64,000 nucleotides of DNA, from positions 2,321,001 to 2,385,000 of the forward strand of contig NZ_LN681225.1 of assembly GCF_000953655.1 (NCBI RefSeq). Direction: 5' to 3'. The notes under the pieces are model-generated. The model had not been told where the DNA came from. It worked only from the letters and a program-made list of their open reading frames with translations, and did no database searches. Below are positions 49,119 to 58,140 of this stretch, piece after piece. The position numbers were made by a program, and so were the translations under genes. This DNA is from Legionella hackeliae. Lineage in GTDB: Bacteria; Pseudomonadota; Gammaproteobacteria; Legionellales; Legionellaceae. Within the stretch, counting starts at the first letter, position 1, and each line of letters begins with the position of its first letter.

Positions 49119-49985
49119 TTAGTGTTCACCAGTTACTAGACGCTCAAGAAAAAAACTAGTATTACCTCCTAACGCATGTTTATGTGGCCAATCCTCCACT
49201 CTCTCTGCCAGTTGTAAAACTGCTTTGGCTGCTTGCGAATCAGGATACGCCAGTAAAACAGGTTTTTGCTTTTTTACAGCCTCGTGTACGTGCTCATCAA
49301 AAGGGATGGCGCCAATATAGTCCAAGCGGACATTTAGGAAATGCTCAGCAACTCGATATAACTTATTGAATAATTCTCGCCCTTCTTTCGTGCTGCGCAC
49401 CATGTTGGTCAATACATGAAAATGACTCCACTCGTAACGCTTGGCCATTACCTTGATTAGAGCATAAGCATCAGTCAGTGAGGTAGGCTCATCACAAACA
49501 ATGACAATTAATTCCTGAGCTGAACGCGCAAAACTAAGCACGGTATCAGAAATCCCTGCTGCAGTATCAATAATCATATAATCGACATCGTCAGTAATTT
49601 CATTGAATGCATCAATAATTCCTGCATGCTCCGCTGCACTTAATTGGGTCATATAATCCGTTCCTGAGGAAGCAGGGATTATTCGAACTCCTTCAGGCCC
49701 TTGCAATATAATATCGCTTAAGTGACAAAGCCCTTGTACAACGTGGGAAAGATTATACTTCGCATGCAAACCTATCATGATATCTACATTTGCCAAACCT
49801 AAATCAGCATCAAGGAGTAGTACCTTTTTATTTCTTTGACCCAAGGCAACTGCCAGATTCACAGAAATATTGCTTTTACCCACGCCTCCTTTACCTGCTG
49901 CAATAGCAATCACTTTCACTGGTTTTGAACGAGATAGGTTACGAAGGCCTGATGCCTGATCAGTGACACGTCTACTCTTCGACAT
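49119..49985 (-). CDS. fleN: Flagellar number regulator FleN/FlhG (MinD-like ATPase)
   Basis: FleN is a ParA/MinD-type ATPase that limits flagellar number, in Pseudomonas by restraining the master activator FleQ. The 288 residues contain the deviant Walker A AAGKGGVGKSNISVNL, the switch LLLDADLGLANVDIMIG and YMIIDTAAGISDTVL. ATG 49985 has GGGGG at good spacing and overlaps flhF by 14 bases. A longer frame to 50063 would overlap flhF much more. No amphipathic membrane-targeting tail is obvious at the C-terminus. Confidence 0.94.
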   Translation of the reverse strand: MSKSRRVTDQASGLRNLSRSKPVKVIAIAAGKGGVGKSNISVNLAVALGQRNKKVLLLDADLGLANVDIMIGLHAKYNLSHVVQGLCHLSDIILQGPEGVRIIPASSGTDYMTQLSAAEHAGIIDAFNEITDDVDYMIIDTAAGISDTVLSFARSAQELIVIVCDEPTSLTDAYALIKVMAKRYEWSHFHVLTNMVRSTKEGRELFNKLYRVAEHFLNVRLDYIGAIPFDEHVHEAVKKQKPVLLAYPDSQAAKAVLQLAERVEDWPHKHALGGNTSFFLERLVTGEH

Positions 49986-51111
49986 ACTGCCCCCTTGCAA
50001 TCTCCAAATGGGGATTGCTCTCATTACCATGCAGTAATTTTTCTTGTTGAGTAAATTGTTCAATTAGTTGGTGACGGGTAGCCATTTTAATATCTTCAGG
50101 AACCCTCTGACCGTGAGTTAAGTAACTCACTTCCAATCCAGTTTCAACCACTGCACTTAACACACCACCCAAGGTTAAAGACTCATCCAGTTTTGTAATA
50201 ATGCATTGTTCAAGGCGACTGATACCATAATGTTTGATTGCATTCATCAACACATGATAATGACTAGTCGCTGGCAGCACTAAAACGGTAGAGATAGAAT
50301 GTAATCGTGAATTCAATAAATCCATTTGAGTGGCGACTCTAATATCGGCTGGATTCATACCTGCCGTGTCAATAAGGATTAATTTCTTTTCATTCAGTTG
50401 TCTAATCACTCGACCCAACGATACTTCATCCTGTGCTACACACACCTGAACCCCGAGAATCTTACCATAAAGCATCAGCTGTTCTTGCGCTGCTATACGA
50501 TAAGTATCCATCGTGACTAAACCTAGTTTGTCTGCGCCAAAACGCAAGGCAAAACGTGCAGCAATTTTTGCCAGGGTTGTTGTTTTCCCTACCCCAGTAG
50601 GGCCAACAAAGGCATAAATCCCACCTTCCTCTATCTGTGGCAGATTACGAATGGGCAAAATGTCAGAAAAATGACTCACGATTTGTTGCCATGCCCGTTG
50701 CAAATTAAGACCTGGATTAATTTGTCTGACTAAACTTGACGCTGTTGTCTGACTGACGCTTAAGTCTAATAATTTTTGGGTTAGCAAGGCATGTAGAGGC
50801 TGTTTGCCTTGCCCTACCTGACCACGCATCTGAGCTTCCAACATACCACGCAAGGTTTGGATTTCTTGACGCATGTCATCTAGTGGAGATGCGGCAGGTG
50901 GTTGTTTTTCGCTAACCGGACTAGCAGGCTCAGCACTGGCAATAGCTGCAGAAGCAGTTAATACCGTCTCATCAAAATCTACTGCGGCCACAATTTCCAC
51001 GCCATTATCAACACGGCTACTTGATAAAATTACTGCATCAGGGCCGAAAGTCGCTTTGATTTGTTGCATTGCACTTCGGGTATCGGGTGCAACAAAGCGT
51101 TTTAATTTCAT
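49972..51111 (-). CDS. flhF: Flagellar biosynthesis GTPase FlhF
   Basis: FlhF is an SRP-type GTPase that marks the pole for flagellum assembly. The 379 residues have the basic N-terminal B domain (MKLKRFVAPDTRSAMQQIKATFG), a variable alanine/serine-rich stretch (about 70-110) and the NG domain with [40 protein letters not shown] and the specificity loop TKLDESLTLGGVLS. It lies 15 bp after flhA and overlaps fleN, as in polar flagellates. Confidence 0.96.
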   Translation of the reverse strand: MKLKRFVAPDTRSAMQQIKATFGPDAVILSSSRVDNGVEIVAAVDFDETVLTASAAIASAEPASPVSEKQPPAASPLDDMRQEIQTLRGMLEAQMRGQVGQGKQPLHALLTQKLLDLSVSQTTASSLVRQINPGLNLQRAWQQIVSHFSDILPIRNLPQIEEGGIYAFVGPTGVGKTTTLAKIAARFALRFGADKLGLVTMDTYRIAAQEQLMLYGKILGVQVCVAQDEVSLGRVIRQLNEKKLILIDTAGMNPADIRVATQMDLLNSRLHSISTVLVLPATSHYHVLMNAIKHYGISRLEQCIITKLDESLTLGGVLSAVVETGLEVSYLTHGQRVPEDIKMATRHQLIEQFTQQEKLLHGNESNPHLEIARGQYVEE

Positions 51112-51126
51112 AAGCCTCCACCTTAA

Positions 51127-53205
51127 TTAACCAACTGTTCCAATAATCCGTATTTGTTTGTTATCAGGAATTTCCTGGTAAGACAAAACGTGTAAGTTAC
51201 TTGAAATATTACGCACAAAACGTGCCAGAACCGATCGTATCCCAGGTTGCACAACTAAAACTGCCAATTCTTGTTTGGCCTGCTGCTGAGCTGCCAGCTG
51301 AACTAACGATTGTTGTATCTTGTCAGCCATCCCCGGTTCGAAACTGACTCCCTGTCCTGCGTTATTTTGAATTGTATTTTGCAATAACTGTTCCAACTCA
51401 GGTTTTAGCGTAATAATGGGTAACTCTTGATTCAAGCCACTAATTTTTTGAGTGATCAAGCGGGACAAAGCCACACGAACTTGACTAATTAAATAGTCAG
51501 TATCTTTTGATTTAGAGGAAGCCTCTGCCAAGCTTTCCACAATGGTCCTAATATCAGTTAGAGGAATATGCTCAACCAACAAACCTTGTAAGACTTTGCT
51601 AACTGCTCCTAATGATAATGCGTCAGGCACAAGTTCTTTAACCAGTTTTGGCGAGTTACTTGCCAACTTATCTAGCAGTTGTTGGGTCTCTTCATAACCA
51701 AGTAACTGGTAGCTGTTCTCTTCAAGAATTTGACTTAGATGTGTTGCAACTACAGTAGAGGCATCTACTACTGTATAGCCAACGGTATGTGCATGCTCTT
51801 TTTGGTTTTCATTGATCCATACTGCATCCAAGCCAAATGCTGGATCTTTGGTGGGTTGTCCATCCAATTCACCAAAAACCTGTCCAGGATTTATTGCCAA
51901 CCATTTGTCATTAAGAATTGCTGACTCTCCCATGACAACCCCAGCAAGGCTAATACGATAGTGGTTAGGTTTTAAATCAAGATTATCGCGAATATGAACT
52001 GTCGGAATTAGAAATCCTAATTCCTGTGATATTTTCTTACGTACCCCTTTAATGCGAGACAATAAAACACCACCTTGCGCACTATCAACCAGTGGTATAA
52101 GTCGATAACCCACCTCCAAACCAATCACATCTACTGGATTCACATCATCCCAAGAAAGCTCGCCTCCTGTCGGTTCATTGGCGCTATTGGCCGTGGATTC
52201 GGCAATTTTCTCTGCTTTCTTTTTCTGCTTCTCTTGCTTAATTAACAAATAAGCCATCCCACCCAAGCCTGCTGCCAAGATTAAAAAAGCAATATGTGGC
52301 ATCCCTGGAATGAGTCCTATAATGCCAATAATTGCAGCTGCAATGATAAGTGAGCGCGGATTGCCAAATACTTGATTAACTACAGCATTGCCCATATTTT
52401 GCGAGCTTGATACACGGGTGACCATAATGGCTGCGGCTGTTGATAAAACTAAAGAAGGAACTTGGGCTACCAAGCCATCCCCAATAGTTAGCAAAATGTA
52501 GTTATGCAATGCATCACTTATGCTCATTCCATGTTGAACGACACCTATAATCAAGCCACCAATGATGTTAATGAGTAAGATCAAAATTCCAGCAATAGCA
52601 TCTCCGCGGACAAATTTACTAGCACCATCCATCGAGCCATAGAAATCAGCTTCCTGAGCCACTTCCTCTCGTCTTTTAATCGCTTGCTCTTGCGAAATGA
52701 GACCAGCATTTAAATCCGCATCAATTGCCATTTGTTTCCCAGGCAAAGAGTCCAGAGTAAAACGCGCACTTACTTCTGACACTCGTCCGGCACCTTTGGT
52801 CACGACCACAAAGTTGATAACCACGAGGATAATAAAAACAACCAAACCTACCGTGTAGTTACCCCCAATGACCACCTCTCCAAACGATTGGATAACTTGT
52901 CCTGCAGCATCTGTACCCGTATGACCATGGAGTAAAACGACACGCGTAGAGGCGACGTTCAAAGCCAGTCGTAATAAGGTGGCAATTAAAATCACAGTAG
53001 GGAATACAGCAAAATCCAGGGGTCTGTCACTATAAATGACTGCCAGGAGTACAATGAGAGATAAAGCGATATTAAACGTGAAGAAAATATCCAGGAAAAA
53101 CGCAGGTAAGGGCAAAATCATCATACTTAGCATGATAATAAGCATTAAAGGCGTGCCTAAGCCTTGCTGTATCCATTGACGTAGGAATTGTAATATCGCA
53201 TTCAT
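51127..53205 (-). CDS. flhA: Flagellar export gate protein FlhA
   Basis: FlhA is the large export-gate protein that receives substrate-chaperone complexes and uses the proton motive force. The 692 residues have about eight membrane helices (up to residue about 310), the conserved cytoplasmic FHIPEP-region equivalent (DSLPGKQMAIDADLNAGLI, EEVAQEADFYGSMDGASKFV) and a C-terminal cytoplasmic ring domain. Its ATG overlaps the flhB stop by one base. Length is normal. Confidence 0.97.
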   Translation of the reverse strand: MNAILQFLRQWIQQGLGTPLMLIIMLSMMILPLPAFFLDIFFTFNIALSLIVLLAVIYSDRPLDFAVFPTVILIATLLRLALNVASTRVVLLHGHTGTDAAGQVIQSFGEVVIGGNYTVGLVVFIILVVINFVVVTKGAGRVSEVSARFTLDSLPGKQMAIDADLNAGLISQEQAIKRREEVAQEADFYGSMDGASKFVRGDAIAGILILLINIIGGLIIGVVQHGMSISDALHNYILLTIGDGLVAQVPSLVLSTAAAIMVTRVSSSQNMGNAVVNQVFGNPRSLIIAAAIIGIIGLIPGMPHIAFLILAAGLGGMAYLLIKQEKQKKKAEKIAESTANSANEPTGGELSWDDVNPVDVIGLEVGYRLIPLVDSAQGGVLLSRIKGVRKKISQELGFLIPTVHIRDNLDLKPNHYRISLAGVVMGESAILNDKWLAINPGQVFGELDGQPTKDPAFGLDAVWINENQKEHAHTVGYTVVDASTVVATHLSQILEENSYQLLGYEETQQLLDKLASNSPKLVKELVPDALSLGAVSKVLQGLLVEHIPLTDIRTIVESLAEASSKSKDTDYLISQVRVALSRLITQKISGLNQELPIITLKPELEQLLQNTIQNNAGQGVSFEPGMADKIQQSLVQLAAQQQAKQELAVLVVQPGIRSVLARFVRNISSNLHVLSYQEIPDNKQIRIIGTVG

Positions 53206-54350
53206 TATGCGTTCTCCTGTGCATCTCGTTTTAACTCATCAGGTATGGGTAAGTTTTGTAAGAACTCTGGACTTTTATCGTAATGTTGCTTATCCCTAAG
53301 TTGAAAAATATACGCTAGCACTTGAGCTACCGCGACATAAAGTCCTCTCGGAATCTCAGCGTTAAGTTCGGTTGAAAAATAAATTGCTCTTGTTAAAGCT
53401 GGAACAGTTAATAAAGGAACGTTACTTGCCTGAGCGACTCGATTAATTTGTAACGCAATTAAATCTTTTCCTTTGGCAACGACCATCGGTGCTCGATTAC
53501 CTTGCTGCTTATAATTAATTGCTACAGCATAATGAGTGGGGTTCGTAAGGACTACATCCGCTTTCGGTACCTCACTCATCATCCGTTTTCTGGCTATCTC
53601 CTGCTGCATTTTGCGAATATGACTCTTAACCTCAGGTTTCCCCTCAGTTTCCTTGTATTCATCTTTTAATTCTTGTTTGGTCATCTTTAATTGCTTATTG
53701 TGTTCATGCCATTGAAAAGGCACATCCACTGCAGCAATTACAATTAAACTGGCACTAATAATCAAAAAACATTGAGCAACAGTGCTCAAACCACTTGCAA
53801 TGGCATTGCTCAATGAAAAATCGGCAAGGCTTAACAGGAAAGGAATCTTCCATCGTAAAACAGCGATGGCAACAATTGCAACCAAGAGAAATTTGAGGAG
53901 TGCTTTGGCCATTTCCACGAAACCTTTCAGTGAAAACATACGCTTTACACCTTTTAATGGGCTTAAACGTGAGAGTTTAGGCTGCAAAACTTCTAAGCTA
54001 AAAACCCATCCACCCATCAACAACGGAGCACAGATTGATAGAACTAAAATCACCAGTAACAAAGGCAAAATAGCCCAAAATCCTTCACCAATAACGGTAT
54101 AAAGCCGCTCTAATAAAACTACAGGTGTTCTTAAAACAAGACTGTCAAAGTCAAAAGCTTGACGCATCATTTGCATGAGTTGTTCTGCAACATAGTGACC
54201 AAAAATAAAAATGCCGCCTCCTGAAAATAATAAGAGCAATGTTGCATTAAAATCTTTTGAACGCGCTACCTGCCCTTTTTCTCTGGCCTCTTTAATTCGC
54301 TTGGGCGAGGGCTGTTCGGTTTTTTCCTGTGATTGTTCTTCGTCAGCCAT
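53205..54350 (-). CDS. flhB: Flagellar export switch protein FlhB
   Basis: FlhB controls export specificity, switching from rod/hook to filament substrates by cleaving itself. The 381-residue protein has a charged N-terminus (EKTEQPSPKRIKEAREKGQVA), four membrane helices (about 32-55, 85-110, 145-165, 185-207), and the autocleavage motif NPTH in VVLTNPTHYAVAI, with the PAMVVAKG-like continuation APMVVAKGKD. The uncut motif region is complete. It overlaps fliR by one base. Confidence 0.97.
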   Translation of the reverse strand: MADEEQSQEKTEQPSPKRIKEAREKGQVARSKDFNATLLLLFSGGGIFIFGHYVAEQLMQMMRQAFDFDSLVLRTPVVLLERLYTVIGEGFWAILPLLLVILVLSICAPLLMGGWVFSLEVLQPKLSRLSPLKGVKRMFSLKGFVEMAKALLKFLLVAIVAIAVLRWKIPFLLSLADFSLSNAIASGLSTVAQCFLIISASLIVIAAVDVPFQWHEHNKQLKMTKQELKDEYKETEGKPEVKSHIRKMQQEIARKRMMSEVPKADVVLTNPTHYAVAINYKQQGNRAPMVVAKGKDLIALQINRVAQASNVPLLTVPALTRAIYFSTELNAEIPRGLYVAVAQVLAYIFQLRDKQHYDKSPEFLQNLPIPDELKRDAQENA

Positions 54351-55123
54351 TAATGTAAGAGTCCTATAATAACTTGCATGCCTTGTTCAAGACTGTCTGC
54401 TATCTGTGCAGAAACACCTGGCAAACTGAAATGAATTATTACCATACCCATTAAAAGCGTTAGAGGAAACCCCATTGAAAAAATATTAAGTTGTGGTGCT
54501 ACACGTGTCATAACACCAAATGCGAGGTTTACGATAAGTAGCGCTAAAATAGCTGGTAAGGCCACTAATACCGCTTCTTTAAACATCCACCCCGAAAAAT
54601 TCAAAATACTGCCCAACATAGACTGACTAATTTCAACGTGTCCTATTGGCATTTCACGAAAACTGCTCAGCAAAGCATTTAGAATTGCCAGATGACCGTT
54701 TAAGCTTAGGAATATTAAGCTGATCATCATCAAATAAAATTGACTAATTAAAGGAACGCTCGCTTTGCTTGCAGGATCAACCATCACTGCAAATCCCAAA
54801 CCTGCTTGCATGGCAATAATTTGTCCACCGAGGATAAAAATTTGAAATACTATTTGCAAAATAAAACCCATTAAAATGCCAAGTAATATTTCATAGCTCA
54901 CAAATCCTATATAACGACCATCAAATTGAAGAAAAGACAAATTATCTGCAATAGTCGGAGCGCACAAAAAAGCCAACACCATAGCAAAGATAACCCGAAT
55001 TCGGGCAGGAACCATGATCGAAGAAATTAAAGGCATCGTTAGAAATAAACTGCTGATTCGTGGTAAAGGCCAAACAACTTTACTAAACAGGTTAATCATC
55101 TCCGGGTAATTGATGTTCATCAT
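54350..55123 (-). CDS. fliR: Flagellar export gate protein FliR
   Basis: FliR forms the export-gate core with FliP and FliQ. The 257-residue product has about six hydrophobic helices and the family segments GFAVMVDPASKASVPLISQF and LNIFSMGFPLTLLMGM. It overlaps fliQ and flhB by one base each, so translation is tightly coupled. Length matches E. coli FliR (261). Confidence 0.96.
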   Translation of the reverse strand: MMNINYPEMINLFSKVVWPLPRISSLFLTMPLISSIMVPARIRVIFAMVLAFLCAPTIADNLSFLQFDGRYIGFVSYEILLGILMGFILQIVFQIFILGGQIIAMQAGLGFAVMVDPASKASVPLISQFYLMMISLIFLSLNGHLAILNALLSSFREMPIGHVEISQSMLGSILNFSGWMFKEAVLVALPAILALLIVNLAFGVMTRVAPQLNIFSMGFPLTLLMGMVIIHFSLPGVSAQIADSLEQGMQVIIGLLH

Positions 55124-55392
55124 TAACCTATTAAATAAGGGATGTTACTGATTAATGAATCGGTATAATTTATAATGGTTTTCAATAACCATGGTCCTGC
55201 AATCACCATCACTAAGAAAGTAACCAACAATTTGGGTATGAAACTTAAGCTCATCTCGTTAATTTGTGTCGCAGCTTGAAACATGGCGACTAATAAACCC
55301 ACAATTAGTCCGGGAATAATGAGCACAGCCAGCATAAGAATCAGGACATAGACTCCTTCGCTAAATATTGACAAAACCGTTTCTGGTGTCAT
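55123..55392 (-). CDS. fliQ: Flagellar export gate protein FliQ
   Basis: A two-helix membrane protein of 89 residues (E. coli FliQ is 89), with GLIVGLLVAMFQAATQINEM, the hallmark of FliQ, between the helices. In the assembled gate four FliQ copies wrap the FliP5-FliR core. It lies 10 bp after fliP and overlaps fliR by one base. Confidence 0.96.
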   Translation of the reverse strand: MTPETVLSIFSEGVYVLILMLAVLIIPGLIVGLLVAMFQAATQINEMSLSFIPKLLVTFLVMVIAGPWLLKTIINYTDSLISNIPYLIG

Positions 55393-55402
55393 TTACCTCT
55401 CC

Positions 55403-56143
55403 TTAGGTAGCAAAACTTGACGCCAATGATCCTAATACCAGGGTCCATCCATCAACCATCACAAACAACATAATTTTAAACGGTAATGAAATAATCAAGG
55501 GTGATAACATCATCATCCCCATCGCCATGAGCACGCTAGCCACCACTAAATCAATAATTAAAAATGGCAAGAATAGAATAAAACCAATTTGAAATGCCGT
55601 TTTTAATTCACTGGTAAGAAACGCAGGAATTAACACACTCATAGGAACATCACTCAGATTACTAGAAGTGGTACTGCTAAATTTTTCAAACAAGGACAAA
55701 TCATTTTTTCGTGTCTGATTCAACATGAAATTTCGCAAAGGAGTTTGTGCATTTTGCACTGCTTGCGGAAATTCAATTTGATCGGACAAATAAGGCTGCA
55801 ACGCTTGTTGATTGATCTGGGTAAAAATAGGAGACATCACAAAGAACGTTAGAAAAAGCGCGATGCCAATTAATATTTGATTGGTTGGTGTCTGTGCCAT
55901 ACCAATTGCTTGTCGCAAAATTGACAACACAATAATAATTCGAGTAAACGCAGTCATTGCCATCAGCAAACCTGGCAGAACACTGAGCAATGTCATAAAA
56001 ATCAGAATTTGTAAATTAACACTATAGGTTTGCCCTCCATCCGGAGCTCCCGACACCGTTACTGCAGGTAAGGAAGTTGTTGCCGCATGAGCAAACCAGG
56101 GAGAGCTGAGCAAAAGAAGTGCGATAATTGTAAATTTTTTCAT
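55403..56143 (-). CDS. fliP: Flagellar export gate protein FliP
   Basis: FliP is the main subunit of the export-gate core. The 246-residue precursor begins with a signal peptide ([20 protein letters not shown], about 20 residues). It continues with [19 protein letters not shown], the conserved [17 protein letters not shown] and four hydrophobic helices. I chose ATG 56143, four bases after the fliO stop. The longer frame to 56239 would overlap fliO by 92 bases and bury the signal peptide. Confidence 0.96.
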   Translation of the reverse strand: MKKFTIIALLLLSSPWFAHAATTSLPAVTVSGAPDGGQTYSVNLQILIFMTLLSVLPGLLMAMTAFTRIIIVLSILRQAIGMAQTPTNQILIGIALFLTFFVMSPIFTQINQQALQPYLSDQIEFPQAVQNAQTPLRNFMLNQTRKNDLSLFEKFSSTTSSNLSDVPMSVLIPAFLTSELKTAFQIGFILFLPFLIIDLVVASVLMAMGMMMLSPLIISLPFKIMLFVMVDGWTLVLGSLASSFAT

Positions 56144-56147
56144 TTTT

Positions 56148-56549
56148 TTAAGACTTTCCGAGAGCCGTTTTAAGAAATTCGGTAAATGATGTTTTGTTAT
56201 CCGATAAAAAGCCCGCCGGTAATTCTTCACCAAAATCATGTAACGTATTGATACTTCCTGTGGTAACCCCTAACAGTAAAAAACGATTTCCAGTATTTAT
56301 TAGCATTATCTTTTCTCTTGTCCCTAAACTCATACTCGCAATAACTCTAAATCCATTCGTATTGCCTAAACCAGCACTGTTAAGACGCCGCAACAACCAG
56401 GATAAAAAAACGATGACACCCACTACGAGAAGTAGACCTAGCATAACTCGTAAGAGCTCACCGTTACTGATTGCCGATCCGCTACCCGTGTTAGTAGTGT
56501 TTGCCCATGCAGTCACTGGGAATAATCCCCAACATAACCATTTCCTCAT
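56148..56549 (-). CDS. fliO: Flagellar export-gate assembly protein FliO
   Basis: FliO assists assembly of the FliP ring. The 133-residue protein has a short signal-like N-terminus, one strong membrane helix (about residues 33-50: [20 protein letters not shown]) and a cytoplasmic domain with [21 protein letters not shown], the FliO signature. It overlaps the fliN stop by four bases. Confidence 0.93.
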   Translation of the reverse strand: MRKWLCWGLFPVTAWANTTNTGSGSAISNGELLRVMLGLLLVVGVIVFLSWLLRRLNSAGLGNTNGFRVIASMSLGTREKIMLINTGNRFLLLGVTTGSINTLHDFGEELPAGFLSDNKTSFTEFLKTALGKS

Positions 56550-56890
56550 CGTAAACGTTTAATCCTTTCTGCTTTACTGACAATGTCTGTTAATCGCACG
56601 CCAAACTTGTCATTCACAACAACAACTTCACCATGTGCTACCAAGGTATTATTCACTAAAACGTCCAAAGGCTCCCCTGCTAGCCTATCTAAGGCAACAA
56701 TCCCTCCCTGGTTGAGCTGCAGGAGATTACGGATAGTCATTTTAGTGCGTCCAATCTCCACTGTTATCGCGACAGGGATATCCAAAATTAATTCCATTTT
56801 TTCAACATCCGCATCCTGCGATGTATTCACAGGCGGCACTGTTTCATTTTCCTTGCTTGTGCTTGCTGCTGGTTCCGCTTGATTGCTCAT
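56546..56890 (-). CDS. fliN: Flagellar motor switch protein FliN
   Basis: FliN is the lower C-ring component. The 114 residues have a variable polar N-terminus (about 28 residues) and the SpoA domain: DIPVAITVEIGRTKMTIRN, LNQGGIVALDRLAGEPLDV and GEVVVVNDKFGVRLTDIV, all characteristic. It lies 9 bp after fliM. Length is typical for the short form (E. coli 137). Confidence 0.96.
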   Translation of the reverse strand: MSNQAEPAASTSKENETVPPVNTSQDADVEKMELILDIPVAITVEIGRTKMTIRNLLQLNQGGIVALDRLAGEPLDVLVNNTLVAHGEVVVVNDKFGVRLTDIVSKAERIKRLR

Positions 56891-56899
56891 TCAACTCCC

Positions 56900-57907
56900 C
56901 TAGTAACTTATCCTTTTTATAATCTTTATCGCCCGTTTATCATTGGCACTACCCATTGTTGCTGTAAAACCTGGCGTACCCTCTATATCCAAAGTGACTT
57001 CTTCATTTCTTTCCATTGGAATAAAATCACCCACTTGCCATTCCATGACTTTCCCTAGCGTACTACTGGTTTGTGCCATAACAGAACTTACAGTTAATTC
57101 CACATCCATTAATTCATCTTTTAACGACATCACCCAGTTGGGATCAATTTCATCATCAGGTCGGGCAGCACCTAGTTCCAATTGCTGTTTTATTGGCTCT
57201 ACCATGGAATAAGGAATCACGAAAGAAAAAGAACCTGTTTCTTTGCCAAAATCCAGGTTAAAACGACTGACTAATAATAATTCATTGGGCTCACCAATAT
57301 GAACAAGTTGGGGGTTTGTCTCATCTCCTACCTTTAATGCTTCCAGTTTAATAATTGGAGCCCAGGCTTGCTCAATGTTATGAACTAATTTTTCAATAAT
57401 AATTTCCATGACACGAAGCTCAGTGGCAGTGAAATCGGTCCGAGCCTTTTGCGATAGAAACTGGGAGCTTCCACCAAAATAGTAGTCCACCAAACCATAA
57501 ACAAAAACACTGTCAAACAGGATTAAGGCCTTGCCTCTTAAGGGCTTAAAGCGACGAATAGTCATCAAGGTAGGGTTTGGCAGGCTGCTCATGAACTCGC
57601 GATGCTTAAATATAGCTAAAGCCTCTTGCTTAATTTGCAAATCTTTCGCCATGAGCTGATAGATATCATTGGCAAAAAATCGGGCTGCCCTGTCATGAAT
57701 CTTATCAAGAACAGGTAACTCACCTCGAACTACCCGTTCTTGACTCGAAAAATTGAGTACTTCAACATGCTCTTCTCTTGGTGAATTTGTTGCGCGTTCA
57801 TCGGTATCTAAAGGCTCTTTCTCATCCTGATTGGATGAATTATCCTCATTTACCGTGGTTAGTAACGCATCAATTTCTTCCTGTGATAAAACTTCTTTTT
57901 CCGCCAT
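56900..57907 (-). CDS. fliM: Flagellar motor switch protein FliM
   Basis: FliM is the middle C-ring protein that binds FliG, FliN and, where present, CheY-P. The 335 residues show the N-terminal CheY-binding peptide LSQEEIDALL, a central domain with PTLMTIRRFKPLRGKALI and DYYFGGSSQF, and the C-terminal SpoA domain. The CheY-contact peptide is retained even though no che gene is nearby. ATG 57907 has AGGAAAG upstream. The longer frame to 57964 overlaps the sigma-54 leader. It heads the long minus-strand flagellar run. Confidence 0.96.
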   Translation of the reverse strand: MAEKEVLSQEEIDALLTTVNEDNSSNQDEKEPLDTDERATNSPREEHVEVLNFSSQERVVRGELPVLDKIHDRAARFFANDIYQLMAKDLQIKQEALAIFKHREFMSSLPNPTLMTIRRFKPLRGKALILFDSVFVYGLVDYYFGGSSQFLSQKARTDFTATELRVMEIIIEKLVHNIEQAWAPIIKLEALKVGDETNPQLVHIGEPNELLLVSRFNLDFGKETGSFSFVIPYSMVEPIKQQLELGAARPDDEIDPNWVMSLKDELMDVELTVSSVMAQTSSTLGKVMEWQVGDFIPMERNEEVTLDIEGTPGFTATMGSANDKRAIKIIKRISY

Positions 57908-57970
57908 AACTTTCCTGTAAGAGCTCTGGTTTGCTACTTTAGCTATACTTATAATTGCACGCATGGCATA

Positions 57971-57986
57971 AGCAAATGACGTGCCA
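57971..57986 (-). promoter_or_regulatory. Sigma-54 promoter of the fliM-flhA-motCD run
   Basis: On the minus strand TGGCACG, four bases, TTGCT matches the sigma-54 -24/-12 consensus TGGCACGNNNNTTGCW at every fixed position. Initiation would fall near 57960, giving a leader of about 50 bases before the fliM ATG. This agrees with a FleR/FleQ and RpoN hierarchy. Confidence 0.9.
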
Positions 57987-58140
57987 AAATCCTGTATTTT
58001 ATCAATAAGCTATTCTTTACTGTCGAACAACCGATGCGTTTAGTCAATAGGATCAACGATATATTTACAAAGTTCTTGGTGTAGAACCATTTCGCTTGTG
58101 AAAAAAACATGCCACACTTAGGTTAAATAAGGATAAAGAC

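Noticed and set aside
56194-56562. 122-codon + strand frame over fliO
   Set aside because: Shadow of fliO/fliN, proline/serine/threonine-rich, no ribosome site.
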